64,000 nt of DNA, taken from Scylla paramamosain (lineage: Eukaryota > Arthropoda > Malacostraca > Decapoda > Portunidae). A program made the translations under genes and the position numbers. The first letter of the stretch is position 1. Every line of letters begins with the position of its first letter. Location: assembly GCF_035594125.1 (NCBI RefSeq), contig NC_087190.1:9946604-10010603 (forward strand), in the 5' to 3' direction. Positions 35,300 through 49,793 of the stretch are shown here, in pieces. The notes below the pieces were generated by a model. That model did no database searches. It saw only the letters and a program-made list of their open reading frames with translations, and was not told the DNA's origin.

Positions 35300-37024
35300 A
35301 TGAGTCCCCCTTTTGCCGGAAGTATTCACGCTATGCTCGGCGTGGCTCGCGACGCTCCACTGGAGGAGATCAAGCGGGCCTATCGACGAAAGGCCCTCGA
35401 ATTGCACCCCGACAAGAACCCGGGGGACGCAGCTGCTGCAACCGTGCGATTCCAGCAGCTGCAGGCGGCGTACGAGACGCTCTGCCGCCAGAAGGAGGCC
35501 GGCGGGGAGCCACAGGAAAGGCAGGAAAAGAAGGAGGGGGAGTGGAAACGAGAAGAGCAGCAGGAAAAGGCGTGGAAGGAAGAGGATGGAAGGCAGCGGC
35601 AGCGTAAAGAGGAAGACCGGTGGTGGGAAAAGGACGATAAACGGAAGAAGAAAAAGAAAAGGCAGAGAAAGAAGCAGAGCAGCGAAGCACCGGAGGAGGA
35701 GGAGGAGGAGGAGGAGGAGGAGGAGGAAGAGAATGAGGAGAAAGAAAAGGAAGAAGAGGAGGAGCAGGCGGAAGAAAGGGCGAAGTACTGGGAGGATGAA
35801 GAGAGGGGGAAGGACTGGGAAAAGAAGAAAAAGAATGAGAGAAGGCACCGAAAAGATAAGAATCAGATGAACGAAAATACATGGGAGAGAAAGTGGAGCA
35901 AGAAAACAGCAGAAGAGGAGGAGGAAGAAGGGGAGGAGGAGGAGGAGGAGGAGGAAAAGGTGGGGAAGGAAGAAGAAAGGCAAATGGACTGGGAGGAAAG
36001 AAAGAAACAGGAGACGGGGCCCCGCAAAGACAAGGAGGAAATAAAGAAAGAGAGAGCATGGGAGAGGAAGAGGAAGAATAAAAGATCAGAGAAGGAAGAG
36101 CAGGAGGAGGAGGAGAAGGAGGAGGAGAAGAACTGGAAAGCGGAGAAACCAGTGAGTAAGCAGAATGCAAGGGAGAGAAGGAAGAAGCGAAGAGAGGAAG
36201 AGAGAAAGAGACAACAAGAGGAAGAGGTGAGGATGAGAAGACGGCGACATGAGGAACAGAGAAAGGCGAACGAACGAAAGAGGGAGATGGAGGAGGAGAA
36301 GGAGAAAGAGGAAAGCAGGAGGAGGAAAGAAGAGGAAGAGCGGGAGAAAGAGAGAGTTAAACACCAAGAGAAGGAAAGGATTAGGCGAGAAGAAGAAGAG
36401 AAGGAGAAAGAAAAGGTTAGACGAGAGGAAGAAGAGAGAGAGAAAGAGAGGCTTAGAAGGGAAGAGAAGAAACAAGAGAACATCAGGCGAGAAAAAGAAC
36501 AGGAGAGGATGAGAAGGAAGCGACAAACTGAGGAGACAGAAGAGGAAAGGAAGAGAAGGAGAGTAGAAGCGTACCAGGAGGAGGAGGAGGAAGGAAATGA
36601 AAGCAGTAAACAGGAGGAAGAAGAAGGGAGGTGGGATGGAGGGAGAAGGAGGCTGCAGAGGACGTTGAAGGCAGTGAGGCAGAGAAGGAAGAGAGAGGGG
36701 ATAAAGAGACGCGGCGAGGAGAGAGTGAGACGCCAGCAGGAATTAGAGGAAAAATTGAGGCAACACCTGGAGGAGGAAAGGAGGAAACAGCAAGAGGTGG
36801 AGGGAATAAGACAGGAGGAAAAGATGGAAAGGATGAGAAGAGAACATGAGGAAGAGAGGAGGGAACAGGAAGAGAGAGAAAGGGAAGAGAAAGGAAAGGA
36901 AGAACACGCAGGACGGGACAGAAAACGAGACAATGAATGCAATAAACGGCCTTTGCGCTGGAAGAAAATAGCGTTTGGTTTTAAAGAAATCGTTCAAAAA
37001 TTCTGGAAAAAAAATAAAAAATAA
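35300..37024 (+). CDS. J-domain (DnaJ-like) protein with long charged tail
   Basis: 574 codons from ATG. Residues 8-75 form a J domain: HAMLGVARDAPLEEIKRAYR, then the HPD motif (residues 36-38, in LELHPDKNPG) and FQQLQAAYETLC. J domains stimulate the ATPase of Hsp70 chaperones. The rest, to about residue 550, is almost only E, K and R with an ER/K pattern, likely one long charged helix. The C-terminus RWKKIAFGFKEIVQKFWKK is hydrophobic-basic and conserved in the copy at 43.9 kb. No intron is evident, and the 5' leader resembles a LINE leader. Because the purine-rich strand is nearly free of T, openness of the tail alone is weak evidence for coding; the J domain and conserved C-terminus are the real support. 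Confidence 0.75.
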   Translation: MSPPFAGSIHAMLGVARDAPLEEIKRAYRRKALELHPDKNPGDAAAATVRFQQLQAAYETLCRQKEAGGEPQERQEKKEGEWKREEQQEKAWKEEDGRQRQRKEEDRWWEKDDKRKKKKKRQRKKQSSEAPEEEEEEEEEEEEENEEKEKEEEEEQAEERAKYWEDEERGKDWEKKKKNERRHRKDKNQMNENTWERKWSKKTAEEEEEEGEEEEEEEEKVGKEEERQMDWEERKKQETGPRKDKEEIKKERAWERKRKNKRSEKEEQEEEEKEEEKNWKAEKPVSKQNARERRKKRREEERKRQQEEEVRMRRRRHEEQRKANERKREMEEEKEKEESRRRKEEEEREKERVKHQEKERIRREEEEKEKEKVRREEEEREKERLRREEKKQENIRREKEQERMRRKRQTEETEEERKRRRVEAYQEEEEEGNESSKQEEEEGRWDGGRRRLQRTLKAVRQRRKREGIKRRGEERVRRQQELEEKLRQHLEEERRKQQEVEGIRQEEKMERMRREHEEERREQEEREREEKGKEEHAGRDRKRDNECNKRPLRWKKIAFGFKEIVQKFWKKNKK

Positions 37025-38916
<1,892 letters not shown>

Positions 38917-39099
38917 AGGTGACCCAGCACTATCAATATTATTGCGCAATATTCCGTATTGTACAATATTACAGACAGTGAAGGGCGGTATTGAAGAATG
39001 ACACAATATATTGAAGACATCAAAAAGTGTTTGATATTTTATTGCACAATAAAATGAGTCAATATATTGTGTCAATAATATTGATCGTGTAGGGTCCAC
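38917..39099. mobile_element. 183-bp MITE flanked by TTAA (left-arm copy)
   Basis: Inverted ends GTGACCCAGCACTATCAATA and (reverse complement of the other end) GTGGACCCTACACGATCAAT sit between TTAA at 38,913-38,916 and 39,100-39,103. The TTAA target points to a piggyBac-type transposase in trans, but the termini do not start with the usual CCC, so family is open. It interrupts the satellite. Confidence 0.6.
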
Positions 39100-39103
39100 T
39101 TAA

Positions 39104-40005
39104 GAGTAAACTTAAGGTATACCAAAAGAAAAAAAAAATCAACAAAAAATCTAATAATTCAAGAAAAGACGAAAAAAAAAAAGAAATAGATATATAGAAA
39201 ACAGATATTGAGTAAATTTAAGATACACAAAAAAAAATCAATAAAAATATAATACATCAAGAAAAGAAAAAAATATATGTACATATAGATACAGAAAGTA
39301 GATATTAAGAATAACCAACCTTAAGATACACTAAAAGAAAAAAAACGATAAAAAAATAATAAATTAAGAAAAGAAAAAATATATAGATATATAAAATAAA
39401 TATTAAGAATAAACTAAGACACAGCTATAGAAAAAATCACAAAAAATATAAAACATTAAGAAAAGTCGAAAAAAAATATAGATATAGAAAATAGATACTA
39501 AGAGTAAACTTAAGATACAATAAAATAAAATCTAATTAAATAAATTAAAACAAAGAAAAGATGTAGATATAGAAAATATATATTAAGAAAATAGAAAGAA
39601 AAATCAATAAAATTATAATAAATTAAGAAAACAAAAAAAATCTATATTAAATAGATATCAAGAGTGAACTTAAGATATACTAAAAGAAAAAAATGTCAAT
39701 AAAAATTAAATAGAGAAAAGAAAAAAATAAATAGATATAGAAAATAAATACCTATTAAGAGTAATCTTAATATGTACTGAAAGAAAAAAATCAATAAAAA
39801 TATAATAAATTGAGAAAAGGAAAAAAATGTAGAAACAGATATAGAATATAGAAAATAGATATTAAGAGTATACACCAAAAGAAAAAAAAAATAACAAATT
39901 AAGAAAAGGCGAACAAAAAAAATATAGAAATAGATATAGAAAGTAAATAACTAAATGCAAAATACACTTAAAAAAAAAATCAATAAAAATATAATAAGTT
40001 AAGGA
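39104..40005. repeat. A-rich degenerate satellite, block 1b
   Basis: Same satellite as 37.0-38.9 kb, continuing to the RT fragment. Confidence 0.85.
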
Positions 40006-40009
40006 AAGA

Positions 40010-40505
40010 CGATGGATGACATGGATGCAATAATGAAGTGTTACAAAAGGGGACATAGACAACCAGGAGAAGGAGACACAATGGGATACGCGGATGATGC
40101 AGCCGTATGGAGTGACGACAGGCAAGACTTGGAAGGACCACTGTTGACATTCACGAGATACTGACAAATGCACGTTTAAAGATGAAGATGGAAAAACAAA
40201 TAAATAATGAAATTCTGTAGAGGGGAATAAGAAGACTTCGTGGTGGAAATACAGGGAAGCAGAGTCAAAGACGTCGAAGAAGTGAAATACTTAGGAAGTG
40301 TATTTACAACAAAAGGAAATAATAAACAAGAAATAACCGATAGAATAGTGCAATATACTAAATGAACAGGAGCATTATTTCCACTACTGAAGGATGCACA
40401 TGTACCTCTAACAGCCAAGAAAATTATGTTTGAAAGTGTTTTAACTCCAACTCTAACGTGTGGCTCGTAACAAGGACAACAGACAAGAAGGAGAGAAGCA
40501 GGACA
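40010..40505 (+). pseudogene. reverse-transcriptase fragment of a second LINE type
   Basis: Across frames: GYADDAAVWSDDRQDLEG (the catalytic box), VEIQGSRVKDVEEVKYLGSV, GNNKQEITDRIVQYTK and LLKDAHVPLTAKKIMFESVL. The YLGS...I..RI spacing after the YADD box is that of RTE/R1-like reverse transcriptases, unlike the Jockey-like LINEs around it. Several stops. Confidence 0.65.
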
Positions 40506-40524
40506 CAAGCAGCGCAGTGACAGT

Positions 40525-42990
40525 TTTAAGACCATACATTCCAATCCCAGACTTCACCTCTTCCGCAGACTCTTCCGCAGAAACATCCCAGTTTACTTAA
40601 TTGCCGACCTTAACGCCAACCACCCCATCCTTGGTTATAGCAATAAAAAGGCACTCAGCTTAGCACATTAATTAAAAACAAGACGATTCAACATATTGGC
40701 TCTCCTTTTCCTACTTTTTCACCCATCGGAGAGGAACAAATTCTGACTTAATACTCACAAATTAACAAAACTCATCACAACACTCATATTTCACAGGGAC
40801 GTCTCACAAGTGACCACATCCCAATTTACCTTACTCTTCCGTCAACCTTACTATTTCGTCTTCACCCATTTATGTACCAATACCTCCCAGACCTGACTTT
40901 AAAAGAGCAAGGTGGAGCCTGTTCCAAGAAAGCACTGACAACAATACTAAACACAATAACCTAGACAACATTGCCCTCGAAGTAATAGACACACCAATCA
41001 CATACTGCCACAAAATCACTGAAACTTCAATAGACGCACACATTCCTTGCATGCGCCTGCGCCCTCTACCACACCCCAACCTCAGCTATCGCACACAAAA
41101 AATAATCTCTCAATTTAACGCAATAAAACACCACTCAACAGTTTACGGCTGGACACCACACCACTTCTTAACCTATAAAACCATAAAAACTTATCTATCC
41201 GAAGCTCTTATTATAAATTCCAACGAAAGCTGGAGCAAAACTCTACAAAACATCGCTGCAAGCTTCCCTAACCCAGAGTTCTTTTGGAAAAAAAATAAGA
41301 ACCTGACAGGACAGTCCATTCCAGAAGCCCACTACCTAATTAACTCCCACAACACCAAAGTATTCTCTACGCCAGACAAAGAAGAGCTGCACAGACAACA
41401 CTGGTCCAGGATTTTCAGCCAAGACGATAACGAAGATAAAGTAGAACAGGAAGAACCCCACGAAGTATTCGAATACCTACACAACAACCTACACAGAATC
41501 ACACCATTTCACAACGCAGACATCAGCAGGCTAAACAACCCACAACTGGACCAAGAAATAACCACACAAGACATCAAGCAAATTTGCAAACATACCAAAA
41601 AGACATGACCTGAATCCGCAATTAACTGCCTCAAAGACATTTTTAATGCATGCCTCTCATCTGGTTACTTCCCAGACCACTGGAAAGCTTCAATTATTAA
41701 TACCCAAAGCTGATAAATCTCCACACCAGGTCGAAAACTATAGACCAGTTTCACTTCTGGAAGTCCCTGGAAAAAACTTGAAAGAATTATCAACAACAGA
41801 TTAAGAAAACACCTAGAAATAAATAATCTCTATAACGAAAATTTTGTTTGGGTTTAGCATGGGGAAAGGCACTCATATGGCCTTAGCATTAATCACCGAG
41901 CAAATAGCTCAATACAAAGCCAACGGAGGCAGTGCCAAATAATCTTACGTGATATATCCAAAGCATTCGACAAAGCGTGGCATAACGGTTTGAAATACAA
42001 AACACTACATCTTCAACTTCCATCAACCATTGAACGACTTCTCTGTGACTTCCTGAATGATGGGAAAGCCCGCGTCAAAATAAATAATTACACAGGTCCA
42101 AACATCAACTTAGAGTGTGGAGTGCCTCAGGGCAGTCTGCTTTCGCCAACCCTCTTCACTATGTATACCAACGACATCAGAAAACCCTACAAAGGTATAT
42201 ATATACATATATATCACTGATGCAGATGACATGACGCAAGTTATTGGATATCAAGGAAGATCTAAATCTATAATAAATATCATCACTGAGAGAGAAATAA
42301 TAAAGATCAATAAATTTGAGGAAAAATGCAAAATAAAAACTAACATACAGAAGTCCACTCCGTTACACTTCGACGCCAGAGTCACACACCCACTAAATAT
42401 AAATGGCACTGAAATAGAATTTAAATCTACTGGAAAAGACCCTTGGCCTCAAAATCAACAGTTACGGATATAAAACAAACACCATAAAAAGAAAAAATAA
42501 AGCCAATGCTGCACTAAGGAAATTATATATTCTACGAGATCTACCAACCAAAATTAAAACACGCCTGGTTAAAGCATTAGTAATACCCATTTTAGAATAT
42601 CCCCCTGTCCCTGTTTATGTATTATCCACTACCCAGATTAGTATTCTACAGAAGGTACAAAATAGACTACTTCGCTTCGCTGCAGGTCAAAAGTACCCAC
42701 ATACACTCACCACAGAGGAAATTCATAAAGCTACCAAAACACAACCTATAAATATCAAACTTCACGAACAGGCAGCAAAAGTCTGGACACCATTACACCT
42801 GGACGATCATTATATCTATAAAAATCTAATTCATGCTCAAGTAAACATAGAAGGATATAATAAAAATCTCCCGAGCAGTTTATCTAGTATACAAACTTGC
42901 CCGACTCCTCAGTTTCACACAACCACATCTCAGTCGCTAAAACACCTCGAGTCTCCACACCACATGAATAATCCTTCAGTTTACACTTAA
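40525..42990 (+). pseudogene. LINE C, decayed Jockey-like ORF2 (left arm)
   Basis: 5'-truncated within the endonuclease (NIPVYLIADLNANHPILGYS), then a long open piece at 41,051-41,608 (HLLT..., EELHRQHWSRIF), RT pieces including DISKAFDKAWHNGLKYK, SGVPQGSLLSPTLFTMYTND-like sequence (here CGVPQGS) near 42,117, and the C-terminus with LQKVQNRLLRFAAGQKYPHT. At least five frameshifts or stops; the catalytic YADD is altered to ...ITDADDMTQ. It is clearly of the LINE A family but only about half identical in protein, so it belongs to an older subfamily. Confidence 0.88.
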
Positions 42991-43593
42991 CAAGTCAGTA
43001 CTTACTAGGTATTCCTACTTACCTTTCCCAGCACTGCTCTGTCTCAGACTTACAGGATGATGAAACAAAGTGACTGGATAAACAGTTTATTAAATCTTCT
43101 TTATTGCATACAAAAAAAAAAGTATATCATAAGTTACTTGAGTTACTTGTCTTTTAAAATTAGTACTTTACCTTCTTTACTGCTTAGGAGAAAAAAAAAG
43201 GGATTATTATTTTTTTTTTTTTAGTTTCTGATGTTTTAGGACTAATACTTACCTCTACTCACCTAGTTCAGTACTGATCAGGGTTTACTTATATAATGGA
43301 TATTGAATCCAGTAAAGCACCTGCAAAAGGAAAAAAATATTAGTACAATTATGTACTTGTACACTCCTTGGTATTGAAAAAAATAAAATAAATAAATAAA
43401 TAAAAATAATAATAAAAAAGGAAGAACAAGAACAAGAACAATAAGAAGAAATCAGTAAATAAAATTTAAAAAATAAATATAAATAAATAAATGAATAAAT
43501 AAAAGCAACTGTCTAGGTTCAGTAAAGAAACCTGACTGGCGACTCCTACCTTGATCTCCAGCCAGCATAAAACTCACCATAAATCTTACACAA
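42991..43593 (+). other. LINE C 3' UTR and A-rich spacer
   Basis: Contains CTTACTAGG, ACTTACCTTT and ACTTACCTCT motifs (antisense donor-like), poly-T/A runs and AATAAA-rich DNA at 43,375-43,505. Confidence 0.5.
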
Positions 43594-43705
43594 GAACAGC
43601 AAGGTGGACAGCCCGCCAACTTTTAACTCCTCCTGTCCTTCCTATTTCCTACTTTACCTTCAATGTGTACAAACTCTTATTTCTCTTCCCCCTCTCTTCT
43701 TCAGT
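43594..43705 (+). repeat. hairpin leader module L4
   Basis: GAACAGCAAGGTGGACAGCC at the start; stem GGTGG/CCGCC has one mismatch. A pyrimidine-rich body follows. It precedes J-gene copy 2 by about 200 nt, as L3 precedes copy 1. Confidence 0.6.
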
Positions 43706-43901
43706 AAAACAGCTAGAAGTCAGTCACCAGAGAGAGAGCGTCGAAGCATCACTTCACCTCTGTCATATCAGTGTCTCAGTTCTCAAGTGTGTACTGTGTA
43801 AATCATATCGCGTGTACTTAGTAAAAGAAATCTACCAATAAGTGGCAGTGACTAGAAGTGGATTCATTTCGAAACACTTGCTTACTCTGGCAAAAGCAAG
43901 G

Positions 43902-45591
43902 ATGAGCACCCATTTTGCCAGAAGCATTCACGCTGTGCTCGGCGTGGCCCGCGATGCTCCTCTTGAGATCAAGCGGGCCTATCGACGAAACGTCCTCGAA
44001 CTGTACCCCGACAAGAATCCGGGCGACGCAGTTGCTGCAACCGTGCGGTTCCAGCAGCTGCAGGCTGCGTACGAGTCGCTCTGCCGCCAGGAGGAGGCCG
44101 GCGGGGAACCACAGGAAAGGCAGGAAAGGAAGGAGGGGGAGAGGAAGCGAAAGAAGCAAAGGAAGGAAAAGGCATGGAAGGAAGAGGATGGAAGCCAGCG
44201 GCGGCGTAGAGAAGAGGACCGGTGGCGGGAAAAGGACGATGAACGAAGGAAGAAGAGGCAAAGAAAGAAGCAGAACATTAAAGCATCGGAGGAAGAGGAG
44301 CAGGAGCAGAAAAAAAGAGAATAAGGAGGAAGAGAAGGAAGAGAAGAAAGAAGAAGAGCAGCGGGCGGAAGAAAGAGCGAAGTACTGGGAGGAGGATGAA
44401 GAGAGGAGGGTGGATTGGGAGAAGAGGAAAAAGAATGAGAGAAGCGCCGGAAAGATAAGAATCAGATGAAGAAGGATAATACATGGGAGAGGAAGTGGAG
44501 CAAGAGAAATGCAGAAATAGAGGAAGAGGAAGAAGAGGAGGAGGAGGAGGAGGAGGAGGAGGAGGAGGAGGCGGAGGCGGAGGAGGAGGAAGAGGGGGGA
44601 AGGAAGAAGAAAGACAGATGGACAGGGAGGAAAGGAAGAAACAGGAGACGGGGCCCCGCAAAGACAAGGGACAGATAAAGAAAGAGAGGGCATGTGAGAG
44701 GAAGAGGAAGAATAAAAGAACACCAGAGAAGAAGGAAGAGGAGGAGGAAAAGGAGGAGAGGTACTGGAAAGAGGAGAAGCCAGTGGGTAAAGGGAATGCA
44801 AGGGAGAGAAGGAAGAAGCGAACAGAGGAAGAGACAACAAGAGGAAGAGGTAAGGATGAGAAGACGAAGACACGACGAACAGAGAAAGGCGAACGAACGG
44901 AAGAGGGAGATGGAGGAGGAGAAGGAGAGGAAGGAAAGCAGGAGGAGGAAAGAAGAAGAGCGGGAGAAAGAGAGGGTTAAGCACGAAGAGGAAGAAAGGA
45001 TTAGGCGAGAAGGAGAGAGAGAGAGAGGGAGAAAGGAAAGGTTAGGCGAGAGAAAGAAGAGAGAGAGAAAGAAAGAGAAGCTTAGGAGGGAAGAGGAAGA
45101 GAGGAAGCTAGAGAATATCAGGCGAGAAAAGAAAGAGGAGAGGATGAGAAGAGTAGAAGAATGCCAGAAGGATGAGGAAGGAAATGAGAGCAGTAAACAG
45201 GAGAAGGAGGAAGAGAGAGAGGGAGATGAAAGGAGGAGGAGGCGGCAGAGAATGTTGAAGGCAGTGAGGCAGAGAAGGAAGAGAGAGAGGATAGAGACGA
45301 GGCGGAGAGAATGAGATGGCAGCAGGAATTGGAGGAAAGACTGAGCCAGCACCTGGAGAAGGAAAGGAGGAAACAGCTGGAGATAGAGAGAATGAGACAG
45401 GAGGAAGAGATGGAAAGGATGAGAAGAGACCAGGAGGAAGAGAGGAGGGAACAGGAAAAGAGAAAGAAGGAAGACAAAGGGCAGGAAGAAAACGCAGGGC
45501 GGGACAGAAAATGAGCTGAGGAATGCAATAAGCGGCCTTGGCGCTGGAAGAAAATGGCGTTTGATTTTAAAGAAATCGTTCAAAAATTCTG
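43902..45591 (+). pseudogene. J-domain gene copy 2, frameshifted (left arm)
   Basis: ATG at 43,902 gives MSTHFARSIHAVLGVARDAP and a J domain about 85% identical to copy 1, with one codon deleted in helix II and the HPD motif changed to YPD (residues 35-37), which would abolish Hsp70 activation. The frame ends at 44,324 by frameshift. The charged tail continues in other frames to the conserved end RWKKMAFDFKEIVQKF at about 45,590, preceded by an extra stop at 45,512-45,514 (TGA) not present in the right-arm copy. Leader, 3' UTR and following satellite match copy 1, so the duplication covers the whole transcription unit. Confidence 0.85.
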
Positions 45592-46567
45592 AAAAAATAA
45601 ATAAATAAATAAGAAAATAAATAAATCGAAAAAAGACTGAACTAGTGAATTAATAAGAAAAGAGAAAAAAAAATGGGATGAGTAGTGATGAGTGATATAA
45701 CGGTAGTGTTGGGTGATGACTTGCAATGCTATGTCGCTGTTACGATGCCCTAATATAATAACAGAAAAGTCAATAAAAATAAGAAGAAAAGAGAAAAAAT
45801 ATATATACAAATAGATATTGGATATAGAAAATAGATGTCAAGAGTAAACTTAAAATGTTCAGAAAGAAACAGAAAACAAAAATCAATATAAATAAAATAA
45901 ATTAGGAAAGACGAAAAAAATATATAGATATAGAAAATAAATGTTAAGAGTAAATTTAACATACACTAAAAAGAAAAAAAATCAATAAAGATATCATGAA
46001 TTAAGAAAAGACGAAAAAAGAGATGTAGAAATATATATAGATATAGAAAATAGATATTAAGAGTAACTTTATGATACACTGAAAGAAAAAAAATCTATAA
46101 AAATAAAATAAATTAAGAAAAAAATATATATAGAAACAGATATTGATACAGAAAATAGATATTAAGAGTAAACTTAAGATATTCTAAAAGAAAAATTAAT
46201 AAAATCAAATAAAGTGATAAAAGAAAAATATAGATAGAGATAGAGAAAATATATATTAAGAGTAACCTTAAGATACTCTAAAAGAAACAGAAAAAAATCA
46301 ATAAAAATAAAATAAATTAAGGAAAGACGAAATAAAAAATATATAGAAGTAGATATAGATATGGAAAATAGAAACTGAGAGTAAACTTGAGATCTACTAC
46401 AAGAAAAATCAATAAAAATATAATAAATTAAGAAGAGACGAAATAAAAGTATAGATAGACAAAATAAATATTGAGAGTAAATTTAAGATACTCTAAAAGA
46501 AACAGATAAAAATCAATTAAAATAAAATAATTTAGAAAAGACGAAAAAAAGTATGTAGATATAGATA
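45592..46567. repeat. J-gene 3' UTR and A-rich satellite, block 2 (left arm)
   Basis: GTAGTGTTGGGTGATGACTT (about 45,702) is the J-gene 3' UTR. The rest is the satellite with TTAAGAGTAA units. Confidence 0.85.
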
Positions 46568-46931
46568 GATCTACACAACACTTATTATTATTATTATTAT
46601 TTTCTTTTTTTAGTTTCTATATTTTTTTATTTAGTTTTAGTTCAGTTTTAGTTTACTCTTAATATTTACTTTCGTCACACATCATTATCTTTATTAATTA
46701 ACTCATTCAGTGTTTTTTTTCCGATTTTCTTATTTATATTTTTTAATTTAGTTTTCTCCATTGTCTACATCTATTTTTTTTTTTTCTGTCTTTTACTATT
46801 TTATATTAATTTTATTGATGTTTTGTTTTAGTGCATCTTCAGTTTACTCTTAATATTTATTTTCCGCACACATTATTTTATCCATTTTGCTTGATAATCT
46901 ATTCACACATTTTTTTATTATCTATTTTCTA
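46568..46931. other. palindrome spacer (364 bp)
   Basis: Unpaired centre. It is T-rich satellite in the right-arm orientation (TTTACTCTTAATATTTACTT near 46,650 and TTTACTCTTAATATTTATTT near 46,843), plus a short (ATT)n at 46,585-46,600. So the turn lies inside satellite DNA. Confidence 0.85.
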
Positions 46932-47907
46932 TATCTATATCTACATACTTTTTTTCGTCTTTTCTAAATTATTTTATTTTAATTGATTTTTATCTGTTTC
47001 TTTTAGAGTATCTTAAATTTACTCTCAATATTTATTTTGTCTATCTATACTTTTATTTCGTCTCTTCTTAATTTATTATATTTTTATTGATTTTTCTTGT
47101 AGTAGATCTCAAGTTTACTCTCAGTTTCTATTTTCCATATCTATATCTACTTCTATATATTTTTTATTTCGTCTTTCCTTAATTTATTTTATTTTTATTG
47201 ATTTTTTTCTGTTTCTTTTAGAGTATCTTAAGGTTACTCTTAATATATATTTTCTCTATCTCTATCTATATTTTTCTTTTATCACTTTATTTGATTTTAT
47301 TAATTTTTCTTTTAGAATATCTCAAGTTTACTCTTAATATCTATTTTCTGTATCAATATCTGTTTCTATATATATTTTTTTCTTAATTTATTTTATTTTT
47401 ATAGATTTTTTTTCTTTCAGTGTATCATAAAGTTACTCTTAATATCTATTTTCTATATCTATATATATTTCTACATCTCTTTTTTCGTCTTTTCTTAATT
47501 CATGATATCTTTATTGATTTTTTTTCTTTTTAGTGTATGTTAAATTTACTCTTAACATTTATTTTCTATATCTATATATTTTTTTCGTCTTTCCTAATTT
47601 ATTTTATTTATATTGATTTTTGTTTTCTGTTTCTTTCTGAACATTTTAAGTTTACTCTTGACATCTATTTTCTATATCCAATATCTATTTGTATATATAT
47701 TTTTTCTCTTTTCTTCTTATTTTTATTGACTTTTCTGTTATTATATTAGGGCATCGTAACAGCGACATAGCATTGCAAGTCATCACCCAACACTACCGTT
47801 ATATCACTCATCACTACTCATCCCATTTTTTTTTCTCTTTTCTTATTAATTCACTAGTTCAGTCTTTTTTCGATTTATTTATTTTCTTATTTATTTATTT
47901 ATTTTTT
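46932..47907. repeat. T-rich satellite and J-gene 3' UTR (right arm)
   Basis: Mirror image of 45,592-46,567. Confidence 0.85.
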
Positions 47908-49597
47908 CAGAATTTTTGAACGATTTCTTTAAAATCAAACGCCATTTTCTTCCAGCGCCAAGGCCGCTTATTGCATTCCTCAGCCCATTTTCTGTCCCGC
48001 CCTGCGTTTTCTTCCTGCCCTTTGTCTTCCTTCTTTCTCTTTTCCTGTTCCCTCCTCTCTTCCTCCTGGTCTCTTCTCATCCTTTCCATCTCTTCCTCCT
48101 GTCTCATTCTCTCTATCTCCAGCTGTTTCCTCCTTTCCTTCTCCAGGTGCTGGCTCAGTCTTTCCTCCAATTCCTGCTGCCATCTCATTCTCTCCGCCTC
48201 GTCTCTATCCTCTCTCTCTTCCTTCTCTGCCTCACTGCCTTCAACATTCTCTGCCGCCTCCTCCTCCTTTCATCTCCCTCTCTCTCTTCCTCCTTCTCCT
48301 GTTTACTGCTCTCATTTCCTTCCTCATCCTTCTGGCATTCTTCTACTCTTCTCATCCTCTCCTCTTTCTTTTCTCGCCTGATATTCTCTAGCTTCCTCTC
48401 TTCCTCTTCCCTCCTAAGCTTCTCTTTCTTTCTCTCTCTCTTCTTTCTCTCGCCTAACCTTTCCTTTCTCCCTCTCTCTCTCTCTCCTTCTCGCCTAATC
48501 CTTTCTTCCTCTTCGTGCTTAACCCTCTCTTTCTCCCGCTCTTCTTCTTTCCTCCTCCTGCTTTCCTTCCTCTCCTTCTCCTCCTCCATCTCCCTCTTCC
48601 GTTCGTTCGCCTTTCTCTGTTCGTCGTGTCTTCGTCTTCTCATCCTTACCTCTTCCTCTTGTTGTCTCTTCCTCTGTTCGCTTCTTCCTTCTCTCCCTTG
48701 CATTCCCTTTACCCACTGGCTTCTCCTCTTTCCAGTACCTCTCCTCCTTTTCCTCCTCCTCTTCCTTCTTCTCTGGTGTTCTTTTATTCTTCCTCTTCCT
48801 CTCACATGCCCTCTCTTTCTTTATCTGTCCCTTGTCTTTGCGGGGCCCCGTCTCCTGTTTCTTCCTTTCCTCCCTGTCCATCTGTCTTTCTTCTTCCTTC
48901 CCCCCTCTTCCTCCTCCTCCGCCTCCGCCTCCTCCTCCTCCTCCTCCTCCTCCTCCTCCTCCTCTTCTTCCTCTTCCTCTATTTCTGCATTTCTCTTGCT
49001 CCACTTCCTCTCCCATGTATTATCCTTCTTCATCTGATTCTTATCTTTCCGGCGCTTCTCTCATTCTTTTTCCTCTTCTCCCAATCCACCCTCCTCTCTT
49101 CATCCTCCTCCCAGTACTTCGCTCTTTCTTCCGCCCGCTGCTCTTCTTCTTTCTTCTCTTCCTTCTCTTCCTCCTTATTCTCTTTTTTTCTGCTCCTGCT
49201 CCTCTTCCTCCGATGCTTTAATGTTCTGCTTCTTTCTTTGCCTCTTCTTCCTTCGTTCATCGTCCTTTTCCCGCCACCGGTCCTCTTCTCTACGCCGCCG
49301 CTGGCTTCCATCCTCTTCCTTCCATGCCTTTTCCTTCCTTTGCTTCTTTCGCTTCCTCTCCCCCTCCTTCCTTTCCTGCCTTTCCTGTGGTTCCCCGCCG
49401 GCCTCCTCCTGGCGGCAGAGCGACTCGTACGCAGCCTGCAGCTGCTGGAACCGCACGGTTGCAGCAACTGCGTCGCCCGGATTCTTGTCGGGGTACAGTT
49501 CGAGGACGTTTCGTCGATAGGCCCGCTTGATCTCAAGAGGAGCATCGCGGGCCACGCCGAGCACAGCGTGAATGCTTCTGGCAAAATGGGTGCTCAT
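47908..49597 (-). pseudogene. J-domain gene copy 3, frameshifted (right-arm mirror)
   Basis: Mirror of copy 2 with the same YPD change, the same codon deletion and the same frameshift at about 49,175. One difference affects coding: the TGA near the C-terminus is TGG here, so the last frame continues through KRPWRWKKMAFDFKEIVQKF. It is still a pseudogene because of the upstream frameshifts. Confidence 0.85.
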
Positions 49598-49793
49598 CCT
49601 TGCTTTTGCCAGAGTAAGCAAGTGTTTCGAAATGAATCCACTTCTAGTCACTGCCACTTATTGGTAGATTTCTTTTACTAAGTACACGCGATATGATTTA
49701 CACAGTACACACTTGAGAACTGAGACACTGATATGACAGAGGTGAAGTGATGCTTCGACGCTCTCTCTCTGGTGACTGACTTCTAGCTGTTTT

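Noticed and set aside
35313..36942. Long overlapping frames in both strands of the J-gene region (and mirrored ones at 43.8-49.7 kb), rich in Ser/Leu/Pro or Arg/Gly
   Set aside because: The strand is nearly pure purine, so stop codons are rare in all frames. Only the frame carrying the J domain and conserved C-terminus has real support.
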